A program made the translations under genes and the position numbers. A stretch of DNA of 34,824 nucleotides from JAAYBR01 sp033813475 (GTDB lineage Bacteria > Hydrogenedentota > Hydrogenedentia > Hydrogenedentales > CAITNO01), in assembly GCA_033813475.1 (NCBI GenBank), contig JAPXRP010000023.1:1-34824 (forward strand), in the 5' to 3' direction. The notes below the pieces were generated by a model. That model saw only the letters and a list, made by a program, of their open reading frames with translations, ran no database searches and was not told the DNA's origin. Below, one piece after another: positions 1 to 8,341 of this stretch (positions are counted from its first letter, which is position 1; each line of letters starts with the position of its first letter).

Positions 1-101
1 GCGGTGGACTCGGGATGCTTCGGCGCCTCCGCGGCCCACGCCGCGACGGCGATTATCCCGGCCACAAGCGCCCCCAGGCAGAATACCGTCTTTTTCGCCA
101 T
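1..101 (-). CDS. Exported protein, N-terminal fragment (runs off the window)
   Basis: The minus strand opens with ATG at 101-99 and stays open to the window edge, giving 33 complete codons. The peptide begins MAKKTVFCLGALVAGIIAVA and continues AWAAEAPKHPEST, which is a basic start, a hydrophobic core and an AWA-like signal peptidase I site, so the product is predicted to be exported. An AAGGAG ribosome-binding site lies upstream of the ATG, and a near-consensus sigma-70 promoter lies further upstream at 164-192. Everything after the signal peptide is outside the window, so no function can be assigned. The gene is divergent from the acetyltransferase gene at 345. Confidence 0.7.
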   Translation of the reverse strand, partial: MAKKTVFCLGALVAGIIAVAAWAAEAPKHPEST

Positions 102-163
102 GACTCGCCGCTCCTTGTTCGTTGTGCCCGCGCGGCCGTCCCGTCCCGGCGGCCGCGCGCTTC

Positions 164-192
164 ATTATCATCCGCCCGCCCCGGCCAGTCAA
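164..192 (-). promoter_or_regulatory. Sigma-70-type promoter for the exported-protein gene
   Basis: On the minus strand TTGACT (192-187) and GATAAT (169-164) are separated by exactly 17 nt. The start codon of the downstream gene is at 101, leaving a 5' leader of roughly 55 nt. The spacing and hexamers are near consensus and stand out in very GC-rich DNA. Confidence 0.65.
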
Positions 193-263
193 GACGGCCC
201 TCCCCCCTTGCGTCTTCGCGCCTTTGCGTTAACCTCTTCAACGCGTTGGCGCCGAACCTCTCA

Positions 264-292
264 TTGAAACGTCCCGCGCGGCGCGGTATGAT
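264..292 (+). promoter_or_regulatory. Sigma-70-type promoter for the GNAT gene
   Basis: TTGAAA (264-269) and TATGAT (287-292) are 17 nt apart. Transcription would start near 299, about 45 nt before the ATG at 345. It probably also drives the large gene at 1000, because only 40 nt separate the two coding regions and no terminator is visible between them. Confidence 0.65.
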
Positions 293-344
293 GCCGCCGG
301 ACGGGGCCTGCGGGGGCCGTTCCTGTCCGCCGGGAGAATCCGCC

Positions 345-959
345 ATGCAAATCCGTCCCGTGGGTCCGGAAGAGGACGCCGCCGCCGCCGACGTGCTGGC
401 GCGTGCGTTTCACCCGTTCTCCCTGAACCAGTACCTGTTTCCCGACCCGGAGCGGCGGACACGCCAGCTCCGCTGGCTGTATCTGCGCACCGTCGCCCTG
501 TACCGGGGCGTGGGGGGCGCGTTCATCGCGGGGGACGGAAGCGGCGCGGCGCTGTGGACCCCGCCGGAGTACCCGCACGGACTCCCCGTGGGACGCTATG
601 TCCGCGCGGGGTTCCTGTGGACGCCCTTCGGCGTTGGCTGGGAGCTGGCGGGACGGCGGCTCCGGGCGCTAAGGGACATTGAACGCCGCCACCGCGCGGA
701 GATTTCCGGGCCGCACTGGTCGCTGGAGGTGATCGGTGTGGACCCCGCGCGCCAGCGCACGGGGTCGGGCGCCGCCCTTCTCGGCCACATTCTCGACCGG
801 GCCGACCGCGACGGGCTCCCCGCCTACGTCATCACGCATGACGAACGGAACGTGGCGTACTATGAGCGCCACGGGTTCCGGCTGGTCGGCGACGCGCCCT
901 TTGAACCTGGCGCGCCGCCCACCTGCTCCATGATCCGCCCCGCGCGGGCGGAAGCGTGA
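345..959 (+). CDS. GNAT-family N-acetyltransferase
   Basis: This 204-residue protein is a predicted acetyl-CoA-dependent N-acyltransferase of the GNAT fold; the acceptor is not predictable. The core acetyl-CoA motif is visible as VIGVDPARQRTGSGAALL around residues 129-146, with the Q/R-x-x-G-x-G/A pyrophosphate loop at 137-142. The C-terminal motif NVAYYERHGF (169-178) is the usual GNAT segment with the conserved tyrosine. The reading frame is open from position 15, but the ATG at 345 is preferred because a GGGAG ribosome-binding site precedes it and a promoter lies at 264-292; the upstream extension has no family character. It lies 40 nt before the sialidase-like gene and may share its transcript. 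Confidence 0.85.
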   Translation: MQIRPVGPEEDAAAADVLARAFHPFSLNQYLFPDPERRTRQLRWLYLRTVALYRGVGGAFIAGDGSGAALWTPPEYPHGLPVGRYVRAGFLWTPFGVGWELAGRRLRALRDIERRHRAEISGPHWSLEVIGVDPARQRTGSGAALLGHILDRADRDGLPAYVITHDERNVAYYERHGFRLVGDAPFEPGAPPTCSMIRPARAEA

Positions 960-999
960 CCCCGGTCCCGGCGGCACGGCAACAAGGAAAGGAACGGTC

Positions 1000-3888
1000 A
1001 TGCTTTCACCCCGGATCCGGACGGCCCTGACGGCGGCGGTCTGCGTTCTATTGGCGGGCGCAGGCGCCGCGCAGGGGGATGCAAGCACTGTCGGCCGCCG
1101 GCTGAACGTCCCCCCGAAATGGGCCGAAGTTCCCACGTATCTCCAGATCGTCACGGAGTCGTGGAACCGCGTGGTGGCGGTGCCCTACCTCGTCCACATG
1201 CCCGAGCGGGACCGCGTGCTGATGCTGGTGAGCTGCGACTATCCGCACCAGGCCATGGTGCTCTGGAGCGACGACCGCGGGACGACATGGTCCGAGCCGA
1301 AATACGTTCACACCGGCCCGGACGGCAAAGGCGACACGGGCATGGGCACCAGCCTCACCTATCTCGGCGGGGGCCGGGTGATGCTGGCCGCCGGCCGGCA
1401 CTGGTTCAGTTCCGACTACGGGGAGACCTGGGGCGACCCCTGCGAAATTCCCCCCGCGCCCGACGGGAAGCCGTGGAACCTCTGGGACCCGCTGTGGGCG
1501 GACCGGGACCCGAAGACCGGCGCGGTGACCCGCCTCATCCAGACGGGCTACACCATGGACCATGAGCACTACACCTCCGGCAAGGGGCCGGGCTATTCCA
1601 AGGGCCATATCCGTTTCAGCGAGGACGGGGGCCGCACCTGGAGCGCGGGCGTCAAAGTGCCGGAATGGACGGGGGTCAGCGAGGTGGCGATGGCGCGCGC
1701 GCAGAACGGCGACCTGGTTGCGGCGTGCCGCACGGACATCCCCGCCCGGTTCCAGGGGGAAACGCTGGACCACTACGAGGGGCTGTCCGTGTCCGTCTCG
1801 AAGGACGACGGCGCGACCTGGTCGGTCCCGCGGCGCCTCTACGACTGGGGCCGCCACCACCCCAGCCTGGTGCTGCTGCCCAACGGCGACCTGGTGATGA
1901 CCCATGTGGTCCGGAAGGGCTACACGGACACGGCGGACGGCTTCCCGCAGTTCGGCGTCGAGGCGGTCGTCAGCCGGGACCACGGCGCCACCTGGGACCT
2001 GGACCACAAGGTCATCCTGCACACCTGGGCCGGGAACCGGAAGGGGCCCAACGCGTGGTGGCCCAGCAGCCAGGCCACCTCCACGGTGCTGCTGCCGGAC
2101 GGGTTTCTGCTCACGGCCTTCGGCACGGGGTACCGGAGCCGGCCCAACGCCCAGGGGCAGTCCGCCCCGCGCGATGTGGGCCTGATCCAGTGGACCCTGC
2201 GGGACGCCCCGCTGACCCCCTGCCGGACTCTTGCCGACGCGGCCCCGGAGTCCGACCTGCGCAATGTCTTCGACCCGGCCCCGCGCCCGCCCGCAAAGCC
2301 GGTGGCGACCGTCCGCCTGCGGCTCCCTGAGAACGCCAGTCCGGTGATGCGGCGGGCGGCGGAGATCGCCGCGCGCGAGATCATGCGCCGCGCCCCGGTG
2401 CGGGTGCTGCAGTCCGGCGAGGCGGAGCTCACGGTCACCCTGGGGATCAACACATCCCTGCCGCGGGAGGGATTTGAGCTCCACAGCAGGAAGGAGGAGG
2501 TCTTGATAAGGGGCGGGGACGATCTCGGCGTGCTGTACGGCGTGGGCAAGTTCCTGCGCACGGCGCGCTACGGCCCCGAGGGGTTTACGGAGGGCGGCTG
2601 GGAGGGGACCGCGCTGCCCCAGGGCGCGTTCCGCGCGGTGTACGCCGCCACGCATTTCAACAACTACTACGAGGCCGCCCCGGCGGAGGAGGTGGGGCGC
2701 TATCTGGAGGAGCTGGCGCTCTGGGGCGCGAACACGGTCATCGTGCATTTCCCGACGTGGAGTTTCGCGGGGTTTGACGACCCCGCCGCGCAAAAGAACC
2801 TGGAGCAGACCCGCCGCCTGCTCCGCACCGCGAAGGCCGCGGGCATGAAGACCGGCCTGGTCCAGTGCCCCAACCAGGGCTTCACCTCCGCCCCGCAGGA
2901 AACCCGCGCGGCGCCCAACCCGGACCTGACGAAGCGCCACGGGAACACGGGGGTGAACTGCTGCCCCTCCACGCCGGAGGGGGAGAAGTACCTGCTGGAC
3001 CTGTACGCGCGGCTGTTTGAGGAATACCGGGACATCGGCCTCGACTACCTCATCTGCTGGCCCTATGACGAGGGGGGCTGCGGCTGCGGCGCGTGCGCGC
3101 CGTGGGGGGCGAAGGCGTTTCCCCTGCTGTCGAAGCAGGTGGCCGCCCTCGGCCGCGCGGCCTTCCCGGACCTCAAAGTCATCCTCTCGACCTGGCTCTA
3201 CGACCTGCCCCCCTCGGGCGAGTGGGAAGGACTGTCGGCGCTGCTGGAAAAGGACGCCGCCTGGCTGGACGGGATTATGTGCGACGACCATTTCGACTTC
3301 CCGCGCTATCCCCTCGACCACGGCGTGCCCGCGGGCCTGCCCCTCTACAACTTCCCCGAAATCAGCATGTGGGGCCGGAGCCCCTGGGGCGGCTATGGCG
3401 CGAACCCCCTCCCCGCGCGGTACGAGGGCCTCTGGCGGCAGACCTGGGGCAGGCTGGACGGCGGCATGCCCTATTCCGAGGGCATCTTTGAGGACATGAA
3501 CAAGGCGGTGTGCTTCCGGTTCTACTGGGACCGCGACGCCCTGGCCGAGGCCACACTCCGGGAGTATGTATGCTACGAGTTCTCCCCGGCGGTGGCGGAC
3601 GACGTGCTGGCGGCGGTGCGCCTGCTGGAGGAGGCGTGGCAGGAGCGCGGCCCGAAGTCCGTGGAGGCCTTCGCGCTCCTCCAGAAGGCGGACGCCGCCC
3701 TGCCGCAGTGGGCGCGGGAGGGCTGGCGCTGGCGCATTCTCTACCTGCGCGGGCTGATTGACGCCGAGCTCGCGCGCAACGGCGGCAAGATGGAGGGGGA
3801 CACCCTCCGCGCGGCCCTCAACGAGCTGACGGAAATCTACCACGCGGCGGACGCGCATGCGGCCGTGCGGCCGCGCGTCATTCCCTGA
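1000..3888 (+). CDS. Secreted sialidase-like beta-propeller fused to a glycosidase-like TIM barrel
   Basis: This 962-residue secreted protein starts with a signal peptide (about 1-27) after an AAGGAAAGGA ribosome-binding site. Residues about 30-410 form a sialidase/BNR-type propeller with five Asp-boxes of the form S-x-D-x-G-x-T-W, at residues 90-97, 137-144, 207-214, 267-274 and 325-332. Residues about 433-520 resemble the small alpha/beta domain that precedes the barrel in several glycoside hydrolase families such as GH20 and GH67 (LIRGGDDLGVLYGVGKFLR). Residues about 540-900 look like a TIM barrel, including ICWPYDEGGCGCGACAPWG (685-703), where D690-E691 are candidate catalytic residues beside three cysteines. 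Asp-boxes alone do not prove sialidase activity, because many BNR proteins lack it. The substrate is unknown; a role in degrading complex glycans is inference. Confidence 0.8.
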   Translation: MLSPRIRTALTAAVCVLLAGAGAAQGDASTVGRRLNVPPKWAEVPTYLQIVTESWNRVVAVPYLVHMPERDRVLMLVSCDYPHQAMVLWSDDRGTTWSEPKYVHTGPDGKGDTGMGTSLTYLGGGRVMLAAGRHWFSSDYGETWGDPCEIPPAPDGKPWNLWDPLWADRDPKTGAVTRLIQTGYTMDHEHYTSGKGPGYSKGHIRFSEDGGRTWSAGVKVPEWTGVSEVAMARAQNGDLVAACRTDIPARFQGETLDHYEGLSVSVSKDDGATWSVPRRLYDWGRHHPSLVLLPNGDLVMTHVVRKGYTDTADGFPQFGVEAVVSRDHGATWDLDHKVILHTWAGNRKGPNAWWPSSQATSTVLLPDGFLLTAFGTGYRSRPNAQGQSAPRDVGLIQWTLRDAPLTPCRTLADAAPESDLRNVFDPAPRPPAKPVATVRLRLPENASPVMRRAAEIAAREIMRRAPVRVLQSGEAELTVTLGINTSLPREGFELHSRKEEVLIRGGDDLGVLYGVGKFLRTARYGPEGFTEGGWEGTALPQGAFRAVYAATHFNNYYEAAPAEEVGRYLEELALWGANTVIVHFPTWSFAGFDDPAAQKNLEQTRRLLRTAKAAGMKTGLVQCPNQGFTSAPQETRAAPNPDLTKRHGNTGVNCCPSTPEGEKYLLDLYARLFEEYRDIGLDYLICWPYDEGGCGCGACAPWGAKAFPLLSKQVAALGRAAFPDLKVILSTWLYDLPPSGEWEGLSALLEKDAAWLDGIMCDDHFDFPRYPLDHGVPAGLPLYNFPEISMWGRSPWGGYGANPLPARYEGLWRQTWGRLDGGMPYSEGIFEDMNKAVCFRFYWDRDALAEATLREYVCYEFSPAVADDVLAAVRLLEEAWQERGPKSVEAFALLQKADAALPQWAREGWRWRILYLRGLIDAELARNGGKMEGDTLRAALNELTEIYHAADAHAAVRPRVIP

Positions 3889-3904
3889 GCGTTCCGCGCG
3901 GGAA

Positions 3905-3929
3905 GCCCGGGCGGTGTCACCGCGCGGGC
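3905..3929. terminator. GC hairpin between convergent genes, possible bidirectional terminator
   Basis: The arms 3905-3916 and 3918-3929 are complementary at 11 of 12 positions and overlap the stop codon of the AlgJ-like gene. Only 28 nt separate the two convergent stop codons. There is no U-tract, so the terminator role is weakly supported. Confidence 0.3.
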
Positions 3930-5050
3930 GGGAGGGGAACGTCCTGCCAGCCCTCCATGCCATGGCGGATGTCGCGCTCGGTGAATTCCCAGACGACGAC
4001 TTTGGCGTTGCGGAGGAGTTCGGGTTTGCGGCTAAGCTCCTGGCGGACGAGGGTGGACGCGCCGCCGTCGTTGATGACGGAGGCCAGGGGGCGGCCGAGG
4101 GCGCGGGCGAGGTGGGCGGTGAAGCCCGCCGCGCCGGGGTCGTCGCGCTGGTAGATGCGCAGGAAGCTGTCGCCGAGGACGAGGACCTCCGAGGCGGGGT
4201 CGTCGGCGTAGGGTTCGCCGGTGTCGCGGCGCGTGATGCGTTCGCAGGGCACCGGCTCCGCCGGACAGGCCGCCTCGACGAGCGGCGCGCGCATCATGCG
4301 GGGCACGTCGCCCGCGCGCGGGGTGGGCGCGGGCTCCACGGCGTACTCCACGCCGCCGGGGGCAATCCAGCCGAGGGCGGTCAGGCGGTCCGCGACGGCC
4401 CGCGCGGCCAGGGCCACGCCCCGGGGCGACCAGTGGGTGTCCTGGGGGAGGTACCAGGGCGGATCGTCGCCCTGGGTCCGCCGCGCGTCGGCGTAGAGCG
4501 CCGCGAGGTCCACGGTCTCGACGCCCGTGCGCGCGAGCCGCGCCAGGATTTCGCGGGTGTTGACGTTCACCGCGCCGGACAGGCCCTCGGCGCGGCGCGT
4601 GAGCCGTTCGGGGTAGACCGTCTCCTTGTTGGGCGCGGGCACGACCAGCAGGCGGATGCCGCGCCCGGCGAGGCGGTCGCGGAAGGCCGTGATGGCGTCC
4701 ACGGGGTCGCCGCTGCCGTCGAAGCGCGGCAGGGGCCGCGTCAGGTACTGCACGCCGGGGCGGTAGAAGAACCAGCCGCCGCGGCCGAGGACCGCGTTGT
4801 CCCCCGCGTCGCCCAGGGCGAAGAAGAGGGCGGCGGTCATGAGGGGCCGGGCCTGCTGTTCAAACCACGAGCCGTCCTCCAGCCCCTTTTCATAGGCGCG
4901 CAGGGCGGCCTCCGTCGGGGGCTGTGTGAACAGGTCGAGGGCGCGCGGCCGCCCGCCGCCCCACAGGTCCAGCACGGCCTGCACGGCCCCGACGCCGAAG
5001 ATCAGGCTCAGGAAGACGGCGGCGAGAAAGCGGTGTGCCTGGTTCTTCAC
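3917..5050 (-). CDS. AlgJ/AlgX-like SGNH protein, polysaccharide O-acetylation
   Basis: This 377-residue protein has an N-terminal signal anchor (about 8-28) followed by an SGNH/GDSL-like domain of the alginate O-acetyltransferase AlgJ/AlgX type. The family's catalytic residues are visible: the D-x-H pair in YLPQDTHWSPRG (D204, H206) and the nucleophile in VLVLGDSFLR (S295). In the alginate system such proteins act in the periplasm with the membrane protein AlgI, taking part in acetyl transfer to the polymer. The MBOAT gene just upstream is the expected partner. The 181-nt gap between them is large for an operon and carries a 34-bp palindrome. The polymer modified here is unknown, and alginate itself is not implied because no alginate synthesis gene is present. 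Confidence 0.85.
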   Translation of the reverse strand: MKNQAHRFLAAVFLSLIFGVGAVQAVLDLWGGGRPRALDLFTQPPTEAALRAYEKGLEDGSWFEQQARPLMTAALFFALGDAGDNAVLGRGGWFFYRPGVQYLTRPLPRFDGSGDPVDAITAFRDRLAGRGIRLLVVPAPNKETVYPERLTRRAEGLSGAVNVNTREILARLARTGVETVDLAALYADARRTQGDDPPWYLPQDTHWSPRGVALAARAVADRLTALGWIAPGGVEYAVEPAPTPRAGDVPRMMRAPLVEAACPAEPVPCERITRRDTGEPYADDPASEVLVLGDSFLRIYQRDDPGAAGFTAHLARALGRPLASVINDGGASTLVRQELSRKPELLRNAKVVVWEFTERDIRHGMEGWQDVPLPPAR

Positions 5051-5098
5051 CGGTCGGATCCTCCCGGGGGCAGGGGGCGGTTGAGGCGCGCGCAGGAT

Positions 5099-5177
5099 GA
5101 GGTGGCACGGGCTTCCAGCCCGTGGTTTTGGGCTTTAGCGTGACCCAAGACCACGGGCTGGAAGCCCGTGCCACCTC
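5099..5177. repeat. 34-bp near-perfect inverted repeat with nested hairpins
   Basis: The arms 5099-5132 and 5144-5177 are reverse complements at 33 of 34 positions, around an 11-nt loop. Each arm contains its own small hairpin (CACGGGCT, 3 nt, AGCCCGTG). It lies between the AlgI-like and AlgJ-like genes, which are transcribed in the same direction, so its RNA would fold inside the operon message. It resembles dispersed intergenic palindromes rather than a classical terminator, because no U-tract follows. Confidence 0.85.
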
Positions 5178-5231
5178 GGGGCGCGTGACTAAAGCACATC
5201 TCAATACGCCGCGTCTCCACCAGAAATCTCC

Positions 5232-6632
5232 CTAGAACTGGAAATACAGGAACGGGTTGAACGACTGCTCGAACATGACCATCACGGACAGGATGAACAG
5301 CGGGACGAGGACCAGGGCGCGGGCCCAGGTGACCTTTTCCGCGAGGTCGAAGGCCTGCCGCCGCTGGAGCGCGAGGAAGGCGCAGACGCCCAGGAGGGCG
5401 ATGTTGCCGGGCGTGTAGAGCAGCCCGCCGAGGAGCGCGGAGGCGGGGGTCGTTTCGGCGAGGCCGAACAGGGCGGCGAAGTAGTCCGCCGCCGCCGACA
5501 GGGTCTCCGACCGGAACAGGACCCAGGAGAACAGCACGAGGACGAAGGTGACCGCCACCTGGACGGCGCGGGGCAGGCGGGCGTAGACGCTCTCCTTCCC
5601 GCGCCAGCGCTCGAAGGCGAGCCATGCGCCGTGGTACGCGCCCCAGCAGACAAAGGTCCAGTTCGCGCCGTGCCACAGGCCGCCGAGGAGCATAACGATG
5701 GCGAGGTTGATGTAGGTGCGCCGGGCGCCGCGCCGGTTGCCGCCGAGGGGCACATAGAGGTAGTCGCGCAGGAAGGTCGAGAGGGAGATGTGCCAGCGCC
5801 GCCAGAACTCCGTGATGCTGGCGGAGCGGTAGGGGGCGTCGAAGTTGCGGGGGAACTCGAATCCGATCATGCGGCCGAGGCCGATGGCCATGTCGGAGTA
5901 GGCGGAGAAGTCGAAGTAAATCTGGAACGCGTAGGCCGCCGCGCCGAACCACGCGTCGGCGGCGCGGGGCGCGGCGGCGGCGAACACCTCGTCGGCAATG
6001 CCCCCGGCGAGGTTGGCGAGGAGAATCTTCTTGGCGAAGCCAAGAATGAACAGGGCAACGCCGCCGGAGAACTTCTCCAGCGTGTGGTCGCGGTGGACGA
6101 GCTGCTCCGCCACGGTGCCGTAGCGTACGATGGGCCCGGCCACGAGCTGCGGGAACAGGGCGACGAAGCAGGCGAAGTCGAAGAAGCCGCGCGCGGGCGG
6201 CGCGTCGCCCCGGTACACGTCTATGGCGTAGGTCATGCTCTGGAAGATGTAGAACGAGATGCCCACGGGCAGCGTGATCTGGAGCAGGGGCAGCGCGGAC
6301 GCGCCGAAAAGGGACAGCAGGGCGTTGACGTTGCCCTCGAAAAACATGGCGTACTTGAAGAAGCCGAGGGTGCCCAGACTCACGGCCACCGAGACGACCA
6401 GGGCGGCTTTGCGCCGCCGCCGGGGCGCGCCCTCCGCGGCGATGACGCCGCCGCAGGCGTAGTTCACCGCCGTGGCGAAGAGCATGAGCAGGATGAACCA
6501 CGGATTCCACCAGCCGTAGAAGACATAGCTCGCCAGCAGAAGGAAGACATTGCGGCCCCGGGGCAGCAGGTAGTACGCCGCCAGCACCGCCGGGAGGAAG
6601 TAGAACAGGAAGATGTGGGAGGTGAAGACCAT
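5232..6632 (-). CDS. AlgI-like membrane-bound O-acyltransferase (MBOAT)
   Basis: This 466-residue polytopic membrane protein is of the AlgI/DltB MBOAT family, which moves acetyl groups across the inner membrane for polysaccharide O-acetylation. Family motifs are clear: LPVGISFYIFQSMTYAIDVY (121-140), the stretch YFDFSAYSDMAIGLGRMIGF, EFWRRWHISLSTFLRDYLY, and LLGGLWHGANWTFVCWG with the conserved histidine H321. The ending SFNPFLYFQF is also typical. Length matches the family. It starts 4 nt after the lipoprotein stop codon, which suggests co-translation, and is followed by the AlgJ-like partner. The assignment to MBOAT is firm; the target polymer is unknown. Confidence 0.93.
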   Translation of the reverse strand: MVFTSHIFLFYFLPAVLAAYYLLPRGRNVFLLLASYVFYGWWNPWFILLMLFATAVNYACGGVIAAEGAPRRRRKAALVVSVAVSLGTLGFFKYAMFFEGNVNALLSLFGASALPLLQITLPVGISFYIFQSMTYAIDVYRGDAPPARGFFDFACFVALFPQLVAGPIVRYGTVAEQLVHRDHTLEKFSGGVALFILGFAKKILLANLAGGIADEVFAAAAPRAADAWFGAAAYAFQIYFDFSAYSDMAIGLGRMIGFEFPRNFDAPYRSASITEFWRRWHISLSTFLRDYLYVPLGGNRRGARRTYINLAIVMLLGGLWHGANWTFVCWGAYHGAWLAFERWRGKESVYARLPRAVQVAVTFVLVLFSWVLFRSETLSAAADYFAALFGLAETTPASALLGGLLYTPGNIALLGVCAFLALQRRQAFDLAEKVTWARALVLVPLFILSVMVMFEQSFNPFLYFQF

Positions 6633-6635
6633 GGA

Positions 6636-7112
6636 TCAGGGCCGCGACGCCGGATTGGTCCAGACGGCCCAGTAAATTGGGCCGGTCTCCTCGCCGAAAT
6701 GGCGGTTGATGATGCCGCCCATGAAGAAGTCGTCAATGGGGACTTCCAGGGCCATGCGGTGGACGTCGCCCGCCTTGAACGCCTGGAGCGTGCCGCCGAC
6801 GTCCTCCACGCGCGCGTCCTTCACGCGGTCGCGCGGCTTCTCGGGGTTGTAGTGGCCGACATAGATGGGCCCCGGCGGCGCCTCGCCCCGGTGCGTCTTC
6901 AGCACGTTGTACTTCATGATGAAGGCGTAGTCGTAGTCCGCCCGGTTGGCGAACTCCCCCCGGATCTCCACAAGCTCCGCCGTCACCTCCACACTGCCCT
7001 TCGTTGTGACGAAGGCGTCCTCGCCGGTGGACGGCTTGCCGCCGCAGCCCGCCAGCAGGCACAGCGCGACGGCCGCCGCCGCGCCTCCCAAAACCGCTCC
7101 CTTGAACCGCAC
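6636..7112 (-). CDS. Lipoprotein of unknown function, in the O-acetylation cluster
   Basis: The 158-residue product starts at GTG (7112-7110), preceded by GGGAGAG. The N-terminus MRFKGAVLGG... ends in a lipobox LLAGC with the lipidated cysteine at residue 23, so it is a predicted lipoprotein. The mature part is mainly polar (KGSVEVTAELVEIRGEF, YNVLKTHRGEAPPGPIYVGH) and ends MGGIINRHFGEETGPIYWAV followed by WTNPASRP. I do not recognise a named family. It begins 2 nt after the stop of the beta-propeller gene and ends 3 nt before the MBOAT start, so tight co-expression is likely. An accessory role in acetylation or export of the surface polymer is inference from position only. Confidence 0.8.
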   Translation of the reverse strand: MRFKGAVLGGAAAAVALCLLAGCGGKPSTGEDAFVTTKGSVEVTAELVEIRGEFANRADYDYAFIMKYNVLKTHRGEAPPGPIYVGHYNPEKPRDRVKDARVEDVGGTLQAFKAGDVHRMALEVPIDDFFMGGIINRHFGEETGPIYWAVWTNPASRP

Positions 7113-7114
7113 GA

Positions 7115-8185
7115 CTACTCTCCCGTCTTGGTTGCGCCGTCCCGGACAACCTCCGCATAGGTCCAGTGCGGCTCCCATACCTCGCCCAGCCGGAGGACCG
7201 GGCCGTCCTTGGTCTGCGGATGCAGCGCGCGGAGGTCCGGGCTGGGCCCGCCGATGGACGGCGCGTCCGCCATCCGCATGAGGCAGAGCGTCGCGCCGTT
7301 TTTGTCCGAACTGTTTCCGTCCCGTTTCCCGTTCGTGAAGAGGAGGTAGTTCCCGTCCGGCGACACGGCGCCGCCGTACACATGGAAGCCGTCCTCGCCG
7401 TAGAGGAGCCGCTGGTCCGCGCCGTCGCCCGAGACGGCCCAGAGCTGCGTGTAGCCGTAGCCGTTCGCGCCGGGCTGGTTGGCCGGCCGCGACGACAGCA
7501 GGATGCGCGCGCTGTCGGGGAACCACTCCGGGGTGCAGTTCTGGAAGGAGCGCGCCGGGTTCACCTCCCCGGTTTCGGCGTTCATGCGGACCACGGTCCA
7601 CGACTCCCCCCCGTGGTTGGCCGTGCCGCAGAACCATTTGCCGTCGGGCGACCAGAAGAGCTGCTGATAGATGCCCTTGCGCGGGAGTTTCCGGACCACC
7701 GCCTTGTCCGCAATGCGGACGATCTCGATGCCCTTCTTGGTGAGGCAGGCGAGCCGCGCGCCGTCGGGCGACCAGGAGGCCCACGGGTATTCGCCCTCGC
7801 CGCCGAAGGGGGCGGCGTTCGCGCCGTCGGCGTCCGCCAGCATCAGCTCGCCCTGGAAGCCCCACTGGTCGTGGTCAATGGCCGTGCCCTTCGCCAGCCG
7901 CCGGTAGAGCAGCCGTTTGCCGTCGGGGGAAAAGCGCGGGGCGGCCTCCTCGAAGTCCGGGGTGTTCGTGATGTTGCGGCGGTCGGCGCCGTCCGGCCGG
8001 GCGAGACACAGGTCCCACGACCCCGACTCGCTCCGCGCGCCGTAGACGACCCATCCCTTTTCCGCGACCTCGGCGGCCAGCGCGGCCACCCGGGGGTCGG
8101 GGTCCGGAACCTGCGCCCGCGCGCCCGGCGCGGCGGCGGCAACGGCCAGCAACAGGACAACAGCACCCGGCACGCGGCGGAACAT
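7115..8185 (-). CDS. Exported TolB/WD40-like beta-propeller protein (PD40 repeats)
   Basis: This 356-residue protein has a signal peptide (about 1-24, ending GARA). It carries at least five PD40-type blades of the TolB C-terminal kind: RFSPDGKRLLY (about 84-94), WSPDGARLACL (138-148), WSPDGKWFCGT (178-188), EWFPDSARILL (220-230) and VSPDGNYLLF (274-283). Such propellers are usually periplasmic binding or scaffold proteins without catalysis. The ATG at 8185 follows GGAGGGTG; the frame is open far upstream but that part is antisense to the pilin gene. The stop is 2 nt before the lipoprotein start, so this appears to be the first gene of the O-acetylation cluster. Ligand or partner is unknown. 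Confidence 0.85.
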   Translation of the reverse strand: MFRRVPGAVVLLLAVAAAAPGARAQVPDPDPRVAALAAEVAEKGWVVYGARSESGSWDLCLARPDGADRRNITNTPDFEEAAPRFSPDGKRLLYRRLAKGTAIDHDQWGFQGELMLADADGANAAPFGGEGEYPWASWSPDGARLACLTKKGIEIVRIADKAVVRKLPRKGIYQQLFWSPDGKWFCGTANHGGESWTVVRMNAETGEVNPARSFQNCTPEWFPDSARILLSSRPANQPGANGYGYTQLWAVSGDGADQRLLYGEDGFHVYGGAVSPDGNYLLFTNGKRDGNSSDKNGATLCLMRMADAPSIGGPSPDLRALHPQTKDGPVLRLGEVWEPHWTYAEVVRDGATKTGE

Positions 8186-8341
8186 GGCATCACCCTCCAA
8201 AGCCGGCCTCCCGGCCCGGGTAGTATACACCGCCTCCCGGCGGACACCCCAGCGGGCCGGGCAGCCTGCCGCGGGCGGGCGTTCCGGCATGCGGCGCCGC
8301 ATCGGCGGTTTTTCGCGGCCCCCTGGGGGGCTGGACACAAA

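Noticed and set aside
15..344. N-terminal extension of the GNAT gene
   Set aside because: The promoter at 264-292 and ribosome-binding site before 345 show that transcription and translation begin later; the extension is antisense to the divergent signal-peptide gene.
1048..3963. Long open frame of 971 codons antisense to the sialidase-like gene
   Set aside because: It is a shadow of the GC-rich codon bias of the plus-strand gene: the composition is dominated by Ala, Arg, Gly, Pro and Val, with no signal peptide or motif, while the plus strand has five Asp-boxes.
8222..8227. Minus-strand TATACT upstream of the beta-propeller gene
   Set aside because: It is placed about 40 nt before the start codon, as a -10 should be, but there is neither a -35 at the right distance nor a TGn extension.
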